From positions 992,001-1,056,000 of the forward strand of contig NW_026570234.1 in assembly GCF_019649055.1 (NCBI RefSeq): DNA of 64,000 nt, given 5' to 3'. A model generated the notes under the pieces. The model ran no database searches and was not told the DNA's origin. It saw only the letters and a list, made by a program, of their open reading frames with translations. The stretch comes from Paramacrobiotus metropolitanus (taxonomy: Eukaryota; Tardigrada; Eutardigrada; Parachela; Macrobiotidae). Position numbers and translations under genes: made by a program. Positions 13,123 through 27,703 of this stretch are shown in pieces. The stretch's first letter is position 1; every line of letters begins with the position of its first letter.

Positions 13123-15285
13123 ATGAGGGCCATTTTCTTTGCATCAGCGCTCGTAATTACCATAGTTTTTCGACCATTTTCCCGCGATCAGAGCGTCAGC
13201 GCCCAAGCCAATTTAGGTAAAATTACGGTCTTAGTCCAGCATTATCACACAGCGGAAAAAAGGCATATTTGTGGAGATGTCTGAATATTTTGATCCGTGG
13301 TTTGCATCGGCAAGTGCAGCGTGCAAAAGAAATTATTTTTCTTTGTAGAGAATGCGGGTTTTACCGGCGATTCCGCGGAGGAGCGTAGCTTTGCAGCTGT
13401 AAATGTTAAATCCCTCGGAAAATTTAACAACGAATTCACCAATGTGGCAGCGAATGTACGTCTGCCATTTGGATCGGCTAGCACGAAAGCTTTGAAGCAG
13501 TGCGGTGTTCCCGGAGCAGGAGGTTTAAATACCTTCTTGGATACGCAGAATCATTTGGGATTTTCTCCAGCGAATGGCAATAAGAATATTAACCCGGCTT
13601 CCAAATCGGCCATCGTTTCCGGTAACTTTGCGAGTGCAACCAAATATGCACCACAACAACCGCTACATACATTAATATGTATCTCCGAGCCGGTAGACAT
13701 CGTTAACTAAAGTTCTAAGTGAAACCAAGCACTATAAATTTTCTACAGCCGAATGTTTTAAGGTATGGCTGAAAATGCCAATCGATTTGTCGTGGATTTC
13801 ATGGCCAACCATAATCAGTTAAACGAAGATACCATTGTTCCGCGACGCAAGAAACGCTCGCTCTGGGAGCGATCGCTGACTCTGGGACTATCCGATAAAA
13901 AATTGAAAGTGGTCCCGACCGTTGTTGGTGGATTTGATGCCGTGCAGAACCAAATCTGTTGGCAGGTGAAATAAAATTTACTATTATTCGTTTAAAATCA
14001 TGGCATCAGTATGTTTCAAAATCGCAAAGGTTTGATTTGCACTTGAAGGCCAAAATAACTATCCTGCTAAGCGGCGGAATAGCCACTTGCGGAGGGACAA
14101 TCATCGGTTCCCGGACCATTTTGACAGCTGCGCACTGCACTCTGGATCCCTTCATTACGTAAATTTTTTTGTGACAATGCTTCGATTAAATTAAGAAATT
14201 TAAGTGCGTAAAATTCATACATTTATAGATATGTTTTTTGCGTATTAGTGAGCGAAAACAGCAACTTTCCAAGGAAAGCTATACCGTGCAAGTTGGCGCT
14301 ATGAACCGCCAGTTTAACCAGTTCAATCCCAATTCCGATAAGACAGGATGCGCGGAAAACTTTAAAGTGTCACGAGTTATCACGCACCGGGATTACAGTC
14401 AGCAAGTGGGAAACAACGATATTGGATTGTTGATTCTGGACAGAGATATTGATTTGGATAATAAACAATGCGCATGCCCTTTGTGTCTGAGGAACAAAGT
14501 ACCGGGTGTCAATGAATTCTGTGTGGTCAGTGGAATGGGCGACGAATCGGAGGGAGGCGGCTGTAAGCATGCATTAATTATTCTTTGGATACAGTAGTTC
14601 ACAGTATTTAAAGCCTACAGTACAGATTACAGCAACTACAACCGCCAATTTTCACAGTTTTCTGAAATTTTATTTAATTTGCTTAATTGCTCTTAGCCTT
14701 ACGTTTGATCACTTCTATTGGTACTTCTATTGGTCGTTATTGTGCATTGGCATGAACTGTTGTTTTTATTTGCTATTATTTGTGATCATACTGAAAAGAA
14801 ATACGAGACTTTTCTTTCATCAAACAATTCATCGAGACTTTTGCATGGATCGTATTGTCAGGTGATTTTACTGTTCGTTTTAGCAAACCGCTTTCCGGTC
14901 CCCTTGAAATGGGTTCGAGTCCAAGTGATGAATCAAACAGGCGACGGCAGCTGCGCAATGAGCACCACGGAGGAAGGCGTTTCCACTGATTTGACAAAGT
15001 TCATCTGTGCCGGTTGGTTCTGACAACTGAATGAGAAGCGGCTATAGCGACCAACATTTAATAACTACTTTCTTCGTAGGGGATGTTGTCGGTGAGGATT
15101 CCTGTCAAGGAGATTCGGGAGGACCATTATTCTGTTTTGATCGCACCGCGCAAACCTACTATCTAGCCGGGATTACGTCATTTGGAGACGGATGTGGTCT
15201 CGGTATTGGAGGACAATACACGAAAGTCTCCCAGTATTTGGATTGGATTCGGTCTAATTCTTCTCCTGACAGAATAAGCTTGTGA
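13123..15285 (+). CDS. Secreted trypsin-like (S1) serine protease
   Basis: Seven exons: 13123-13216, 13349-13678, 13763-13965, 14049-14158, 14249-14562, 14884-15012 and 15080-15285; 1,386 nt, 461 aa. The N-terminus ([16 protein letters not shown]) is a signal peptide. Residues of about 32-190 are an unrecognised Asn/Ala/Ser-rich pro-region. The catalytic domain starts at VVGGFDAV (about 195) with the triad H238 (TAAHC), D303 (NNDIG) and S406 (GDSGGP). D400, six residues before the serine, is the Asp189 equivalent, so cleavage after Lys/Arg is expected. The residue before VVGG is Thr, not the usual Arg/Lys, but a PRRKKRS processing site lies about 20 residues earlier. The exon 2 donor (13678) and exon 3 acceptor are the least certain splice sites. 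An AATAAA lies at 15471. Function is extracellular or digestive proteolysis by family; the substrate is unknown. Confidence 0.85.
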
Positions 15286-15814
15286 TATGACTGCTACGTA
15301 TTACAGTACGCTTCCCGCCTTCCGAAAAAGCTGTTATCTGTAATCATACTGACGCAAAATACAAAATTACCTACATTATGTAACTTATACGAGTATTACT
15401 ATTACTTTGGATCCTTTTATATATGCGGGCAACCTTTTATACTACGTTTTATAATTACGAGGCGCGATTCAATAAACCGTAATTTCATTGTTCGGGTACG
15501 AAAAAACACTACAACAAAAACAGCATAAACTGCGTGATTCTCCAGTCGCAGTGGTTTTTTTTTGTTTACGCGAATTTCTTTGGACAACCGGACATAGAAT
15601 CCTTTTCCATTGCCCAATGTATCTAATGCCCGATGACAGAGTTACCAAAAGTGACGCTTACAAAAAAAATTCAACCAGTCACCATACGTGCAGACAATCA
15701 AGAAAGCACACAGGTCACTGGGTTTAAATATCACATCGTCAGGTTCGAAGCAATTTTGCTCCATATGTTGCTCATCCAGTTATCAACCGTACTCAAGCAG
15801 GTAAGTTTATCGAT
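15286..15814. other. Convergent 3' intergenic region
   Basis: Between the protease and polyamine oxidase stop codons. It holds AATAAA at 15471-15476 (+), 186 nt after the protease stop and a good poly(A) candidate. No other gene is visible. Confidence 0.5.
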
Positions 15815-18713
<2,899 letters not shown>

Positions 18714-21700
18714 TTGATTACAGTTCACCTGTAAAAACTGTGATGCTTACATATTGTATAAGTTCTACAATCATTCCCTGGTAGCTAAAGGTAAGTCAAG
18801 TTCCACAACTAGGAGCAGATAAAATAGAAGTGCAGAGATGTACATACACTGTACCGTACACTCGAGCATTAATATATTTTTTATTAATTGTTATGGACAC
18901 TGTCAACACGTACAGCCGGTCACTGGTTCGAAACTACGTTGAAAAGTTTTCCGCTCAAAATTATTATGATGTTGCCTTTTAGGTTTTCGGTCTAAAAGAT
19001 GCCTTAACTGCAATGTATTTTTATATTATTGTAAATATGCGCAGGCATAAATATAGGAGACCATTTCTGTAGCTTCTACTCGTATTTTATAGCGAAAAGC
19101 CGAAAACTATTATGTTCTATATAAGCAACCGGTACTTATCGTCGATAAGATATCGGCATTCCTACACAGGTCCCACTAAAATTTCACTGAATACCGAGCT
19201 GAATGATAAGTACCAACGTTGATGCGAATTAAATTAATTACTAGTAATGTATTGGATATCTGTAACTGTAGTAAGTATTTGTTCTAAGGTCATAATGGAA
19301 ATCTGCCGTGAAAACGCCAGGCAGTTCCACGCTTTAATTCCGAAATCTCGAAGCGGGAAGCCATGGAAATATTCCAGCATTCCGAACTTCCACAATATGT
19401 ATTTCCACTTATATTTTTTTTAGTGACGCACGATTCTGTAATGCAGCTTACATCTGGTACGTACATCTGGTACATGCATGCGCCTATGAGTAAAATTACA
19501 GGTATTTTGCTTTTTGCTTTGTTCCAGAAATTAGCAACACTTTGCATTTATTTGGTATGAAGTTTGTCTCGGATGGAGTGACACTAAATATCCGCCTAAA
19601 CCCCACTTTTCGCTCTTAAATTTATATATAGATGCTATAGTTTGCTGTGCACTGTGTACGCATTTTTTGTCTTCCAGAATGTCTTTTACCGCTAACGCAG
19701 ATCTTAAAATAATTTAGTAGAAATTACTGTATGTACGCGATACAGCTGTATAATAAAGACAACTTTTGCAGTATAGCTGTACTTCTATCGATGGCACTGT
19801 AATGGATCGAAAAAATATCCCCGAAGGTTTTATGCGAATTTTCGCATCATCAGCCGCGAAAACTCTTACCAGGTTAGTTGGTTGCGAGTAAAATGCCGCT
19901 GAACTACCTGGCTTTACTGTATGTAGCATTTTTCGGGATGGTGTGAAACTTATACACCGATAATGCGTGAACTGATCAATTTTATTCGGAGACTTAAAAG
20001 TTTGAAACCCTTAATTTGGAGTGTTTTAGCAGGGGTTACAATTAACCCATACCTGCAATAATTTGTTGCACAGTTGTAAAACAACTTGAGTATAGAAAAT
20101 AAAATTAAGAAATGCTGCCCGGCTCCATCAATACTAGCTTGTTCGCTTTTACTTTTACCGCAAACATGCATTGTGTAAAATAGCAAAAACTTAAAACACT
20201 TGGTTAATAACACGAAAGCATGTGAACGTCGGTATACAAAGGTACATATGTATAAACTATAAATATAAGCCAAAATCCCATTTTATACAATACTTACCTA
20301 TGGCTAACAGGCTAAGAAATAGTTTGCACGTTACATACATTTGTTTTAACAATTCTACTAGGAAATAAAGGATACCGATGTGTGTGTGACCGCGCATGGT
20401 CAATAGTCCGAGATATTATAAATATAACAAAATTTTTTTCTAACAGTTTTGTGTAAATACTGTAAAGCAGATTTACCAAGAATACTTTGCAATCAACAAC
20501 AAGTACATATTTGAGCAATACGAACGGATTTGTCATCTCAGACGTTTGCGGTAATATTGTCACCACAGTCTGCTTAGCTGTTAAATAATACCTAGCAGAA
20601 ATTTGAACAATAACTTCTCGGTGTTCACATGAAAAACACATGTATACCCCGAGATTTCCCTGAACACGATTTGTTTTTACTACACTTTTGCCGGCCTTCT
20701 CCAGGTTGACCCAGGGCGGACATGTTTACAATAGTTTACGATAGACGTACGCCGGTGCAATTTATCTACAATATACTGTACACATATACGACATTGATTT
20801 TGTCACTTGGCCATTATGAAATTATTTCATGTTTTGAAGGTTCGCACAGGTTATACCTATCCGGAAGCGTGTTGATTAAGTGTCCCGGTGCATGTGCCCC
20901 AACACTTTTTCTACGAATTGTTTACATCGGAGCTGCATGGAAATGATCTGTTTTTTACGCTTTTCGTTGATGATTAATCAGCAAATTCGTACGAGTACAG
21001 TGTGTGGCAGTTTGTAGCGGTGTACGGTTTATTTGCGTTATATCCGCTGCAAAGTGCGCATCCAGGAAAAAAAGTGTTTACTTACTTTTGCCGGCTGCCG
21101 GCATGTAAGAACGGTACGGTGGACTCGGCATTATCGTAAATGCCTTTAAGGGCGCAATATGGACAACAGCCATAAAGGTATACAGACGTACCTGGCTTAT
21201 CCGGTGCATGTCCGTTTCCGCATTGAATCAGACAATTACAGCCCGTTTGCGCCAAATGGCGGCATGGTTGTGTTGTCAGTGCAGAATTGCGTCATACTTT
21301 GTCCGCGATGTTTCGTATTAAATATCGAATTTCGCGAGGGTATTGTGTTCCATCCAAAATAGCCTCGACTGAAAACCGCTACAAGTCGGCAATCAGAAAA
21401 CTAGTCATACGGTTCGAGATTTAGCGCTGAGAAAGGATACTGTTAGTGTTCGGCATTGTGTAAAAGTAGCTAGTAACTACATATCTGCAGCTGCTACTAT
21501 AATTGTGTCAATGTTGTGTTACATAAGACAAAAAATTCCCGTTAAATATCGATAAATTATGCCTTAAGTATTTTCCTTTTCAATCAAACGATAACCACTT
21601 AGATTAAATTCCATGAAAAAATCTGACGTTAAATGAATGATTCGTAATAACAATGTGCCAACTAAATTGCGCAACAAAAGCGATGCAAGGACTGATTAAA

Positions 21701-22867
21701 AAGCGCAAGTGCGAAATTATGAACTGAACATGACATAGAAAGTGTAAGAAGCCACAACAAGTTGCAAGTGACAGGAGGTATACCGGTGTCCGATAGAAAA
21801 TTCCTAAAAACCGATCACAGACTCTTTTACAATTAACACGCACAAATCAGATGGCTGGAGTTGCCTAATGTTGAATTTAGTATTGATTTTATGATAATGC
21901 CAAAATACAATGTGATGTTTTATATTGCACGGAAGCGGCTTGTGAATTTCGCGACTAATTGTGCACCGGTTATACCGTCCACGTTACTCTTAAGGTCATG
22001 CACAATATGGACAATGCAAGACAGATGAAACCAGATCCGAAAAACATGTACATTTTAAAAAAGCATATGTGGGTGTATCTTGTCCCTGGCACTCCCTGCT
22101 AGGAAACACAGCCCGCGTACTGTGCGCCTGCTTTATTCGGCTCGTTCTTTCGAAAATCTTTCATTATCTTTCAGTTCATATTCCGCAGAGTCCCGTTTAG
22201 ACCCAGGGCGCATGCTGCAGTGCTAATTGCACCTTCAGTAAGTAATTATGTAATTCTCCTGCCTAAGCACAACAATGAATTTTAAAAGTGTGTCACTGTA
22301 AATTGTGGCTTATATAATTCCAGCTGCAGTGAGCGGCGATAGATTGATCATCGATGCATAAGAAGTACACCGATCCTTTAGTTGTGTTTTCGCAGTTTCC
22401 AGATTTTCAAGTTCATGCCTTAAACATTTGACAGCCTTTCTGCCAGTCGTCTTTGTTTATAAACGAAAGTAGAATCATTTTCACTATATTTATCTCTCTT
22501 AGACTATCAATGATATGGAACAACAGGGGATAAATTAGATTCATGAGACCAAATTCCATGAAAATAATAAACATCTTGAAAAATCTAAAAATCAAATACA
22601 TAATGTATACGATCTCTTCTGAAATGAGCCAAGAGCCAAAAAATAATACAGCACCGCTTTTGGACGTAATGAATCAAATCGCACCGTCGTGAAGATTTCC
22701 TCACAGTACACAATTACACCATCTAACAAAAACGACTTTAACAAAAGAAAATTATATCTGTTCTCTGTCCCAAACGAGTACGTGTTAAATACTAACAATT
22801 TCAAAACAAAACTAAACACTAAACTTTAGCGTATCCATACAGCAGCAAATTAATATTTCCCAACGTG
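18714..22867. other. 4.1-kb intergenic region between polyamine oxidase and FOXO
   Basis: Holds the polyamine oxidase promoter at its left end and probably the FOXO 3' UTR at its right end. Only short frames occur; the ATG-led plus-strand frame 21159-21362 (67 aa) has no recognisable domain. I see no RNA gene or mobile element. Confidence 0.4.
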
Positions 22868-25800
22868 TCATTTCATTTCGCCATTAACATAGGGCTTTCC
22901 GTGTCCCAGCCCGTTGGACTGGGTGCCGGTGGCAATCATGTTGTGATGACTGTGCCCGTTGTGTGCATGTGTCGTTCCAGTATGTCCGTGTACATTGAAA
23001 TGCAGATGATCCATGGCTACTTCGTGGCGCAGCAGTTCCTCCCAGTCAAAATCGAAGGTGTGCATTGGATCTGGAAACGACTCCAAATCGTGTGGCAGTG
23101 CCGGCGCCCAACTGGCCTGCGGCTGACTAAATGCAGTATAGCCTCCTCCGCTTACACTTCCGGCGCCCAACACGAGGCTCGACGTCGTGTTGGCCTTCCG
23201 TCCATCGTACAAGCCATTCTGTGGCATAACGCCTAACCGTGGCTCTTCAGGAATGCTGGCAAATTTCTGTCCATAGAACGCTGCATTGCGTGGATCGGTT
23301 TGATGGCCGGTGTATGACGTTAAAAACCCGTTACTAATACCCGCCATGGGATGATAATTGCCAATCGGTGCTCCACTCGTGTTGGCCGTCGTGCTAGCGT
23401 TGCCGGCAGCGCAGAAGCCGGCTGCTGCTGCCTGCTGCAATTTGCTTCCGTGATCAAAGGATGAGTGGGCCAATGCGGGCCGGTTCTCCGTTAGGTTAAC
23501 ATTTTTAGCTAATTGATTGGCAAAATCGCTCTCATATGAAAAGCCAAATTCCGTGCCGAGACGGCCATTGATTGAGCCGGTACTGTCGTAGCCGGATGTC
23601 GACCATGCATGGGGAGATTGTGCCGGTGAGGAGCAGCGATCGGGGTCTACACCGTTGCCACCGGGAGATTTAGGAGACAGGCAGATGTAACTGCTGGCGT
23701 TTGAGCTGGCACGAGATCGAAAATCGGATACGGCAAGATGCTGATACAACGGGCTATGGGGAGCTACAGCTGGGCTAATTGGACTGATGTTACGATCATA
23801 TTCTCCGCCTACCAGCTCACGATCGCGCATAATATGCTGCTTCTTCAATCGACCTTTCCGCTTTTCATATTCTTTGGTTTCCAGTGTTGCCGCCCGACGG
23901 CGCGATGGTTTGTCGAATTTAGCGCTCTGATTAACCATCCACCAGGAACTCTTGCCGGTACCAGTTTCATTCTGAACGCGCATGAAGCGATTATGGAGGG
24001 ACAAATTGTGTCGCACAGAATTCTGAAAAAAGCTTCTTATGTATACATGAACATCAAATGAACACTACCTAAACAAGTGCTGTATTTTGAGCTGCAAATT
24101 ACCGCCTTCTTAATATTCTTACTTGTTGCTATGTTTTATGCAATTTGCAAAGTATTTACGATATTGTGTTTAGGTACGGCGTATTTTTTAGTGCCGCATA
24201 CTGCACAGCAAGCTAGTGACAACTGACAAAATCGGTTTCGCATTCATAGGCTTCGGCTCTCAACCCGTTCACTGTACCATACTGAAATCCCTAATTATCG
24301 GGAATTACACACCGGGAGGAATAGTGACAAATGCATTTGACGTCATACGAGGGGAAGAAAGGGGATCAACCGTTGAACAGCGAAAGCACATTGTAACTAT
24401 CTTCAGCGCAAATAACGCAATGGGTCGCCGATCGGTACCATATACGCACAGCGTTCTGGCACGCAGGTCATTCTGTTCAATCTACAAGCACAGTATTGTA
24501 CCTCTACGCATAACGGCATCCGATATTCACTTCAGATTTTCATTTCATCCAAGTAACAGAAACATCAATATAGTTTGGAGTTCGGAACGTATTTCCCAGG
24601 CACTTAGTGTAATTACAAATAATATATTTAGCTCCATACGATCTTTCAACATAACCCACACATTGTGTCCTGGCCGTGTTTACTGCGATATCGTGCATTA
24701 GATTATAAAAAAGAAAAACCGGATATTTCCAAGTCCATACAAATCGAAAGGAAATACCTAACCGGAAATGCGTGTTTAACAGTCACAGTAATCACATCAA
24801 GGCAGCCTATAAAATTTGATTTCATAAGAGTGTATTGGACCTCCTTCTCTTAAAGATACATTTACTGGTTAACCATATTTACCCATTTTTTCATTTCTCG
24901 AGGACATTAGAATAGAGAACTTGTTTACTATAAAGATAGCACTAATTAATTAAAAGCACCTTTTAGCAAATTGCATGAGCTTAATGGTATCGCATATACC
25001 GGCATTCGGTGTGTAAACATTTATGCAAGCTTAAAACCTCAGAACTAATATACTTGTATCTGTCATTTTACATAATCACTCATCGTTACCGTACAATATC
25101 AATTCATTCCGCCAACCAAATCTAGGTAGCAGGTAAAAGTGCCTTTTCAACGCATTATTACTGTTGGCGTTTACAAACGCAATGTGACAACGCAGTGCAC
25201 GTTCTTATTCCGCAATCCTCACAGCGTTAGTGCAAATGCACTTTAACCATGTTCAAGCATATCATAACGCATTAGTAAATGGGTCAACAAATGGTCCTCG
25301 ACTTGCCACATGCTAGTACGCCATGCCAGTAAAACGTTTTAACCGAGGTACCAGCGAATGACTCAGCATCCCTATCGCTAACCGCATAACACGGCTACTG
25401 TTCACCTATAAAATCTTTTCTAAGAAACTAGTCCACTTCTGCAAATTGCCTCGACATCGTTTATTGGCTGTCTTGGAAGAAAATTTCTGCAGCATAAGGC
25501 TTTTCGTTGGATAGGTTTCATTTACGAAATTTCAGTCATTTCCTTATATCTTCGAGGGTCTACTTAGCTTGTATTGCTTGTAACATTTTAATACGGTAAA
25601 TTACGGTATTAATTGGAGACACACATGCCCACCCAAGTAATGACGTTATTATTTCAACACCGCGAGCTTTGCAATGGCTTCCGGTACATCTACCGCAACC
25701 CTGGCATTTACAATCATCGAGCATTATGTACTCGCTCCCTATCCGCTGATCCATTTCTCGAACATTTCAACGAATTCCGCTCATTAAGAAATCTCACATA

Positions 25801-27703
25801 CCCTCTCATACACATATACGCATACACCCGGCCATATTTATTGATTGCGCACAATGTCAGGATACGGGAATCACTGTGTGCAATTAAGGACAAAAAGACA
25901 CTGAGCTATAGGGATTTCTCCCACCGTGTGCTCCTTGGAACATCCTTCCTTCTCTCCCTTTCTCTAGATCCACCCTCAGAAATTGTTGACTAATGGGTAT
26001 CTACCTGTAACATGCGATATACGAACAGGTTAACAGACCTAAACGCTGCCTGCAACCTGATTTCATCGAGATTTTTTCCCCTCCTAGCGCGCAGGTTCTT
26101 CAACATGTTTACCGCACGAGTGAAAATTACACGGAATAGTTTTAACCATATGGTCGTGCGCTGGTTGAGGCCAGATTACTCTCTGAAGAAATCTTACAGC
26201 ACAGCCCACACACACAAAACAAGAAGCCCTATGTGCAATAGATAGGAAATCAACAGTGCCGACTAGAGCATTCGAAAAGCAAAAGACATATAATCACATA
26301 CATTTGAAGTACAATAACGCACTGAAATATTCTGGCTACAAGGCACTTTTTGCGATTTTATTTTTTGAAAAATGACCAAAATCTGTACAATGTCAATGGC
26401 ATTATTATTCTTGCACGTGAAGCCGGAAAACGAGTACTGGCACAGCTAACTGTCCCTATTCCATGCCGTCGCACATTGGATGGCCCGCTTTATCTCGTGT
26501 GTATGATAAAAATTCTTTCCCTCATATTACAAAAGAATGCTGTGACAGCGGGTTTTTTATTACTCCATGGAGTTATTAACGACATGCCTGTTCAGCGGTT
26601 GAACGTGTTAGATGCACTGCCGCGAAACCAGCTGAAATGGTTATGCAATCACTGTCAACCAAATCTCGCATCACGGCCGAAAATATAACGTTAGAAACGT
26701 GCTGTTCATTTGGCGCGTTCAAGTATTTTTAGGAAGCACAAAGTAAACGAGAAAGGTATGGAACATTTTTTATGTACCTAACACGACCGCAAGCTGGAAG
26801 TGCACGAATTAAAGTGTACTGCCAGTTGAACAGCGAAAAAACGCTGAGTACTTCTCGGAACTTATTGATGGGAACTTGCACAATTATGAACAATGCTTAT
26901 TACCGGATGATATGCCCACACATATGTGGCAATGAAAACCCCGTTTGCCTTCAGGCTCGGAAGGCATTACGTACAGTAACGCCGTTCACAATTTTCACCC
27001 ATCATGCCTGGCGCGTCGCTCGATGTGTTGCCTGATCGAACGGCTGCCGTCGTGATAATAATGTGTAATGATTTTTCCACGTACCGAAGTAAACCGAGTC
27101 AGAATGCTCACGTGCGTACAGCGGCAAATTAACAACTACCCCAAAACTGCGCGCTATAGCTCTAGAAGGCTAAACAACTAACACGCTTACCTTCCATCCA
27201 GCCGAGCTATTAGAATCCGCTTTCTCCTTGAAATAGGGAACATTCTGCACCAGCCAGTCGTAGATCTGCGACAGGGTCAAACGCTTATCCTGCACACTGT
27301 CAATGGCTTTCTCAATCAAATCCGCATAGGACATATTCCCCCAGGGATTGCGCCGGGCACTGTTCTTTTTATTCTTAGCGAGGGCCAGCGCCGCGGCACC
27401 TCCGGACGGCACGGCCAGCGCCAGACCCGAACCCGAGAGGTTCTCATTCGATGAACCACTGTTGCTTTCTTCCGGCAAGGGAGGCAGCCGATCCACATCC
27501 TGGTCATCGGCGCACCGCTCAACAATATTCACCGGCCAGGTGTTGGCACGTGAGCGGGGTCCGTGTGGGGCACTGGCCAAGAGATCGGAGCTGTGCAGGC
27601 TGTCGGTGAACATCACGGCTCCTGCCGTACTACTTCCGCTGTGCACTGTTTGCTCAGCGCCGTCATGGCCAGGGTTAGATACATTCAGGCTGTTCGATGA
27701 CAT
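22868..27703 (-). CDS. FOXO: FOXO forkhead transcription factor
   Basis: Two coding exons, 27703-27191 and 24022-22868, join in phase 0 inside the forkhead domain exactly at [15 protein letters not shown]; 555 aa. The forkhead spans about 119-215. FOXO identity rests on the three AKT-type sites: RSRANT (T55) before the domain, RRRAAT (T217) at its end in the nuclear localisation region, and RSRASS (S278) after it, plus a nearby SPKSP segment. The second site carries Thr where vertebrate FOXOs have Ser. An acidic/hydrophobic stretch [14 protein letters not shown] near the C-terminus suits a transactivation segment, followed by a His-rich tail. By family, FOXO is held in the cytoplasm by insulin/PI3K/AKT signalling and drives stress-resistance and metabolic genes when dephosphorylated. 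Confidence 0.96.
24023..27190 (-). other. 3.2-kb FOXO intron inside the forkhead domain
   Basis: Donor GGAAG|GTAAGC and acceptor TTTTTTCAG|AAT. The longest unexplained plus-strand frame (24216-24701) opens with GTG and has no family similarity. Long first introns of FOXO genes often hold enhancers; none is identifiable by eye. Confidence 0.6.

Noticed and set aside
14895-14925. GGGTTCGAGTCC, resembling a tRNA T-arm
   Set aside because: It is inside a protease exon and no acceptor, D or anticodon stems can be formed around it.
18925-18945. GGTTCGAAAC, resembling a tRNA T-loop
   Set aside because: No matching acceptor stem or anticodon arm nearby.
21159-21362. 67-aa ATG-led plus-strand frame
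   Set aside because: No domain, signal peptide or splice partner; probably chance.
24216-24701. 161-residue plus-strand frame in the FOXO intron
   Set aside because: It opens with GTG, its first ATG is far inside, and it has no domain or exon-like partner; chance frames of this length occur.
25613-25993. 126-residue plus-strand frame in the FOXO intron
   Set aside because: No ATG start and no recognisable similarity or splice context.
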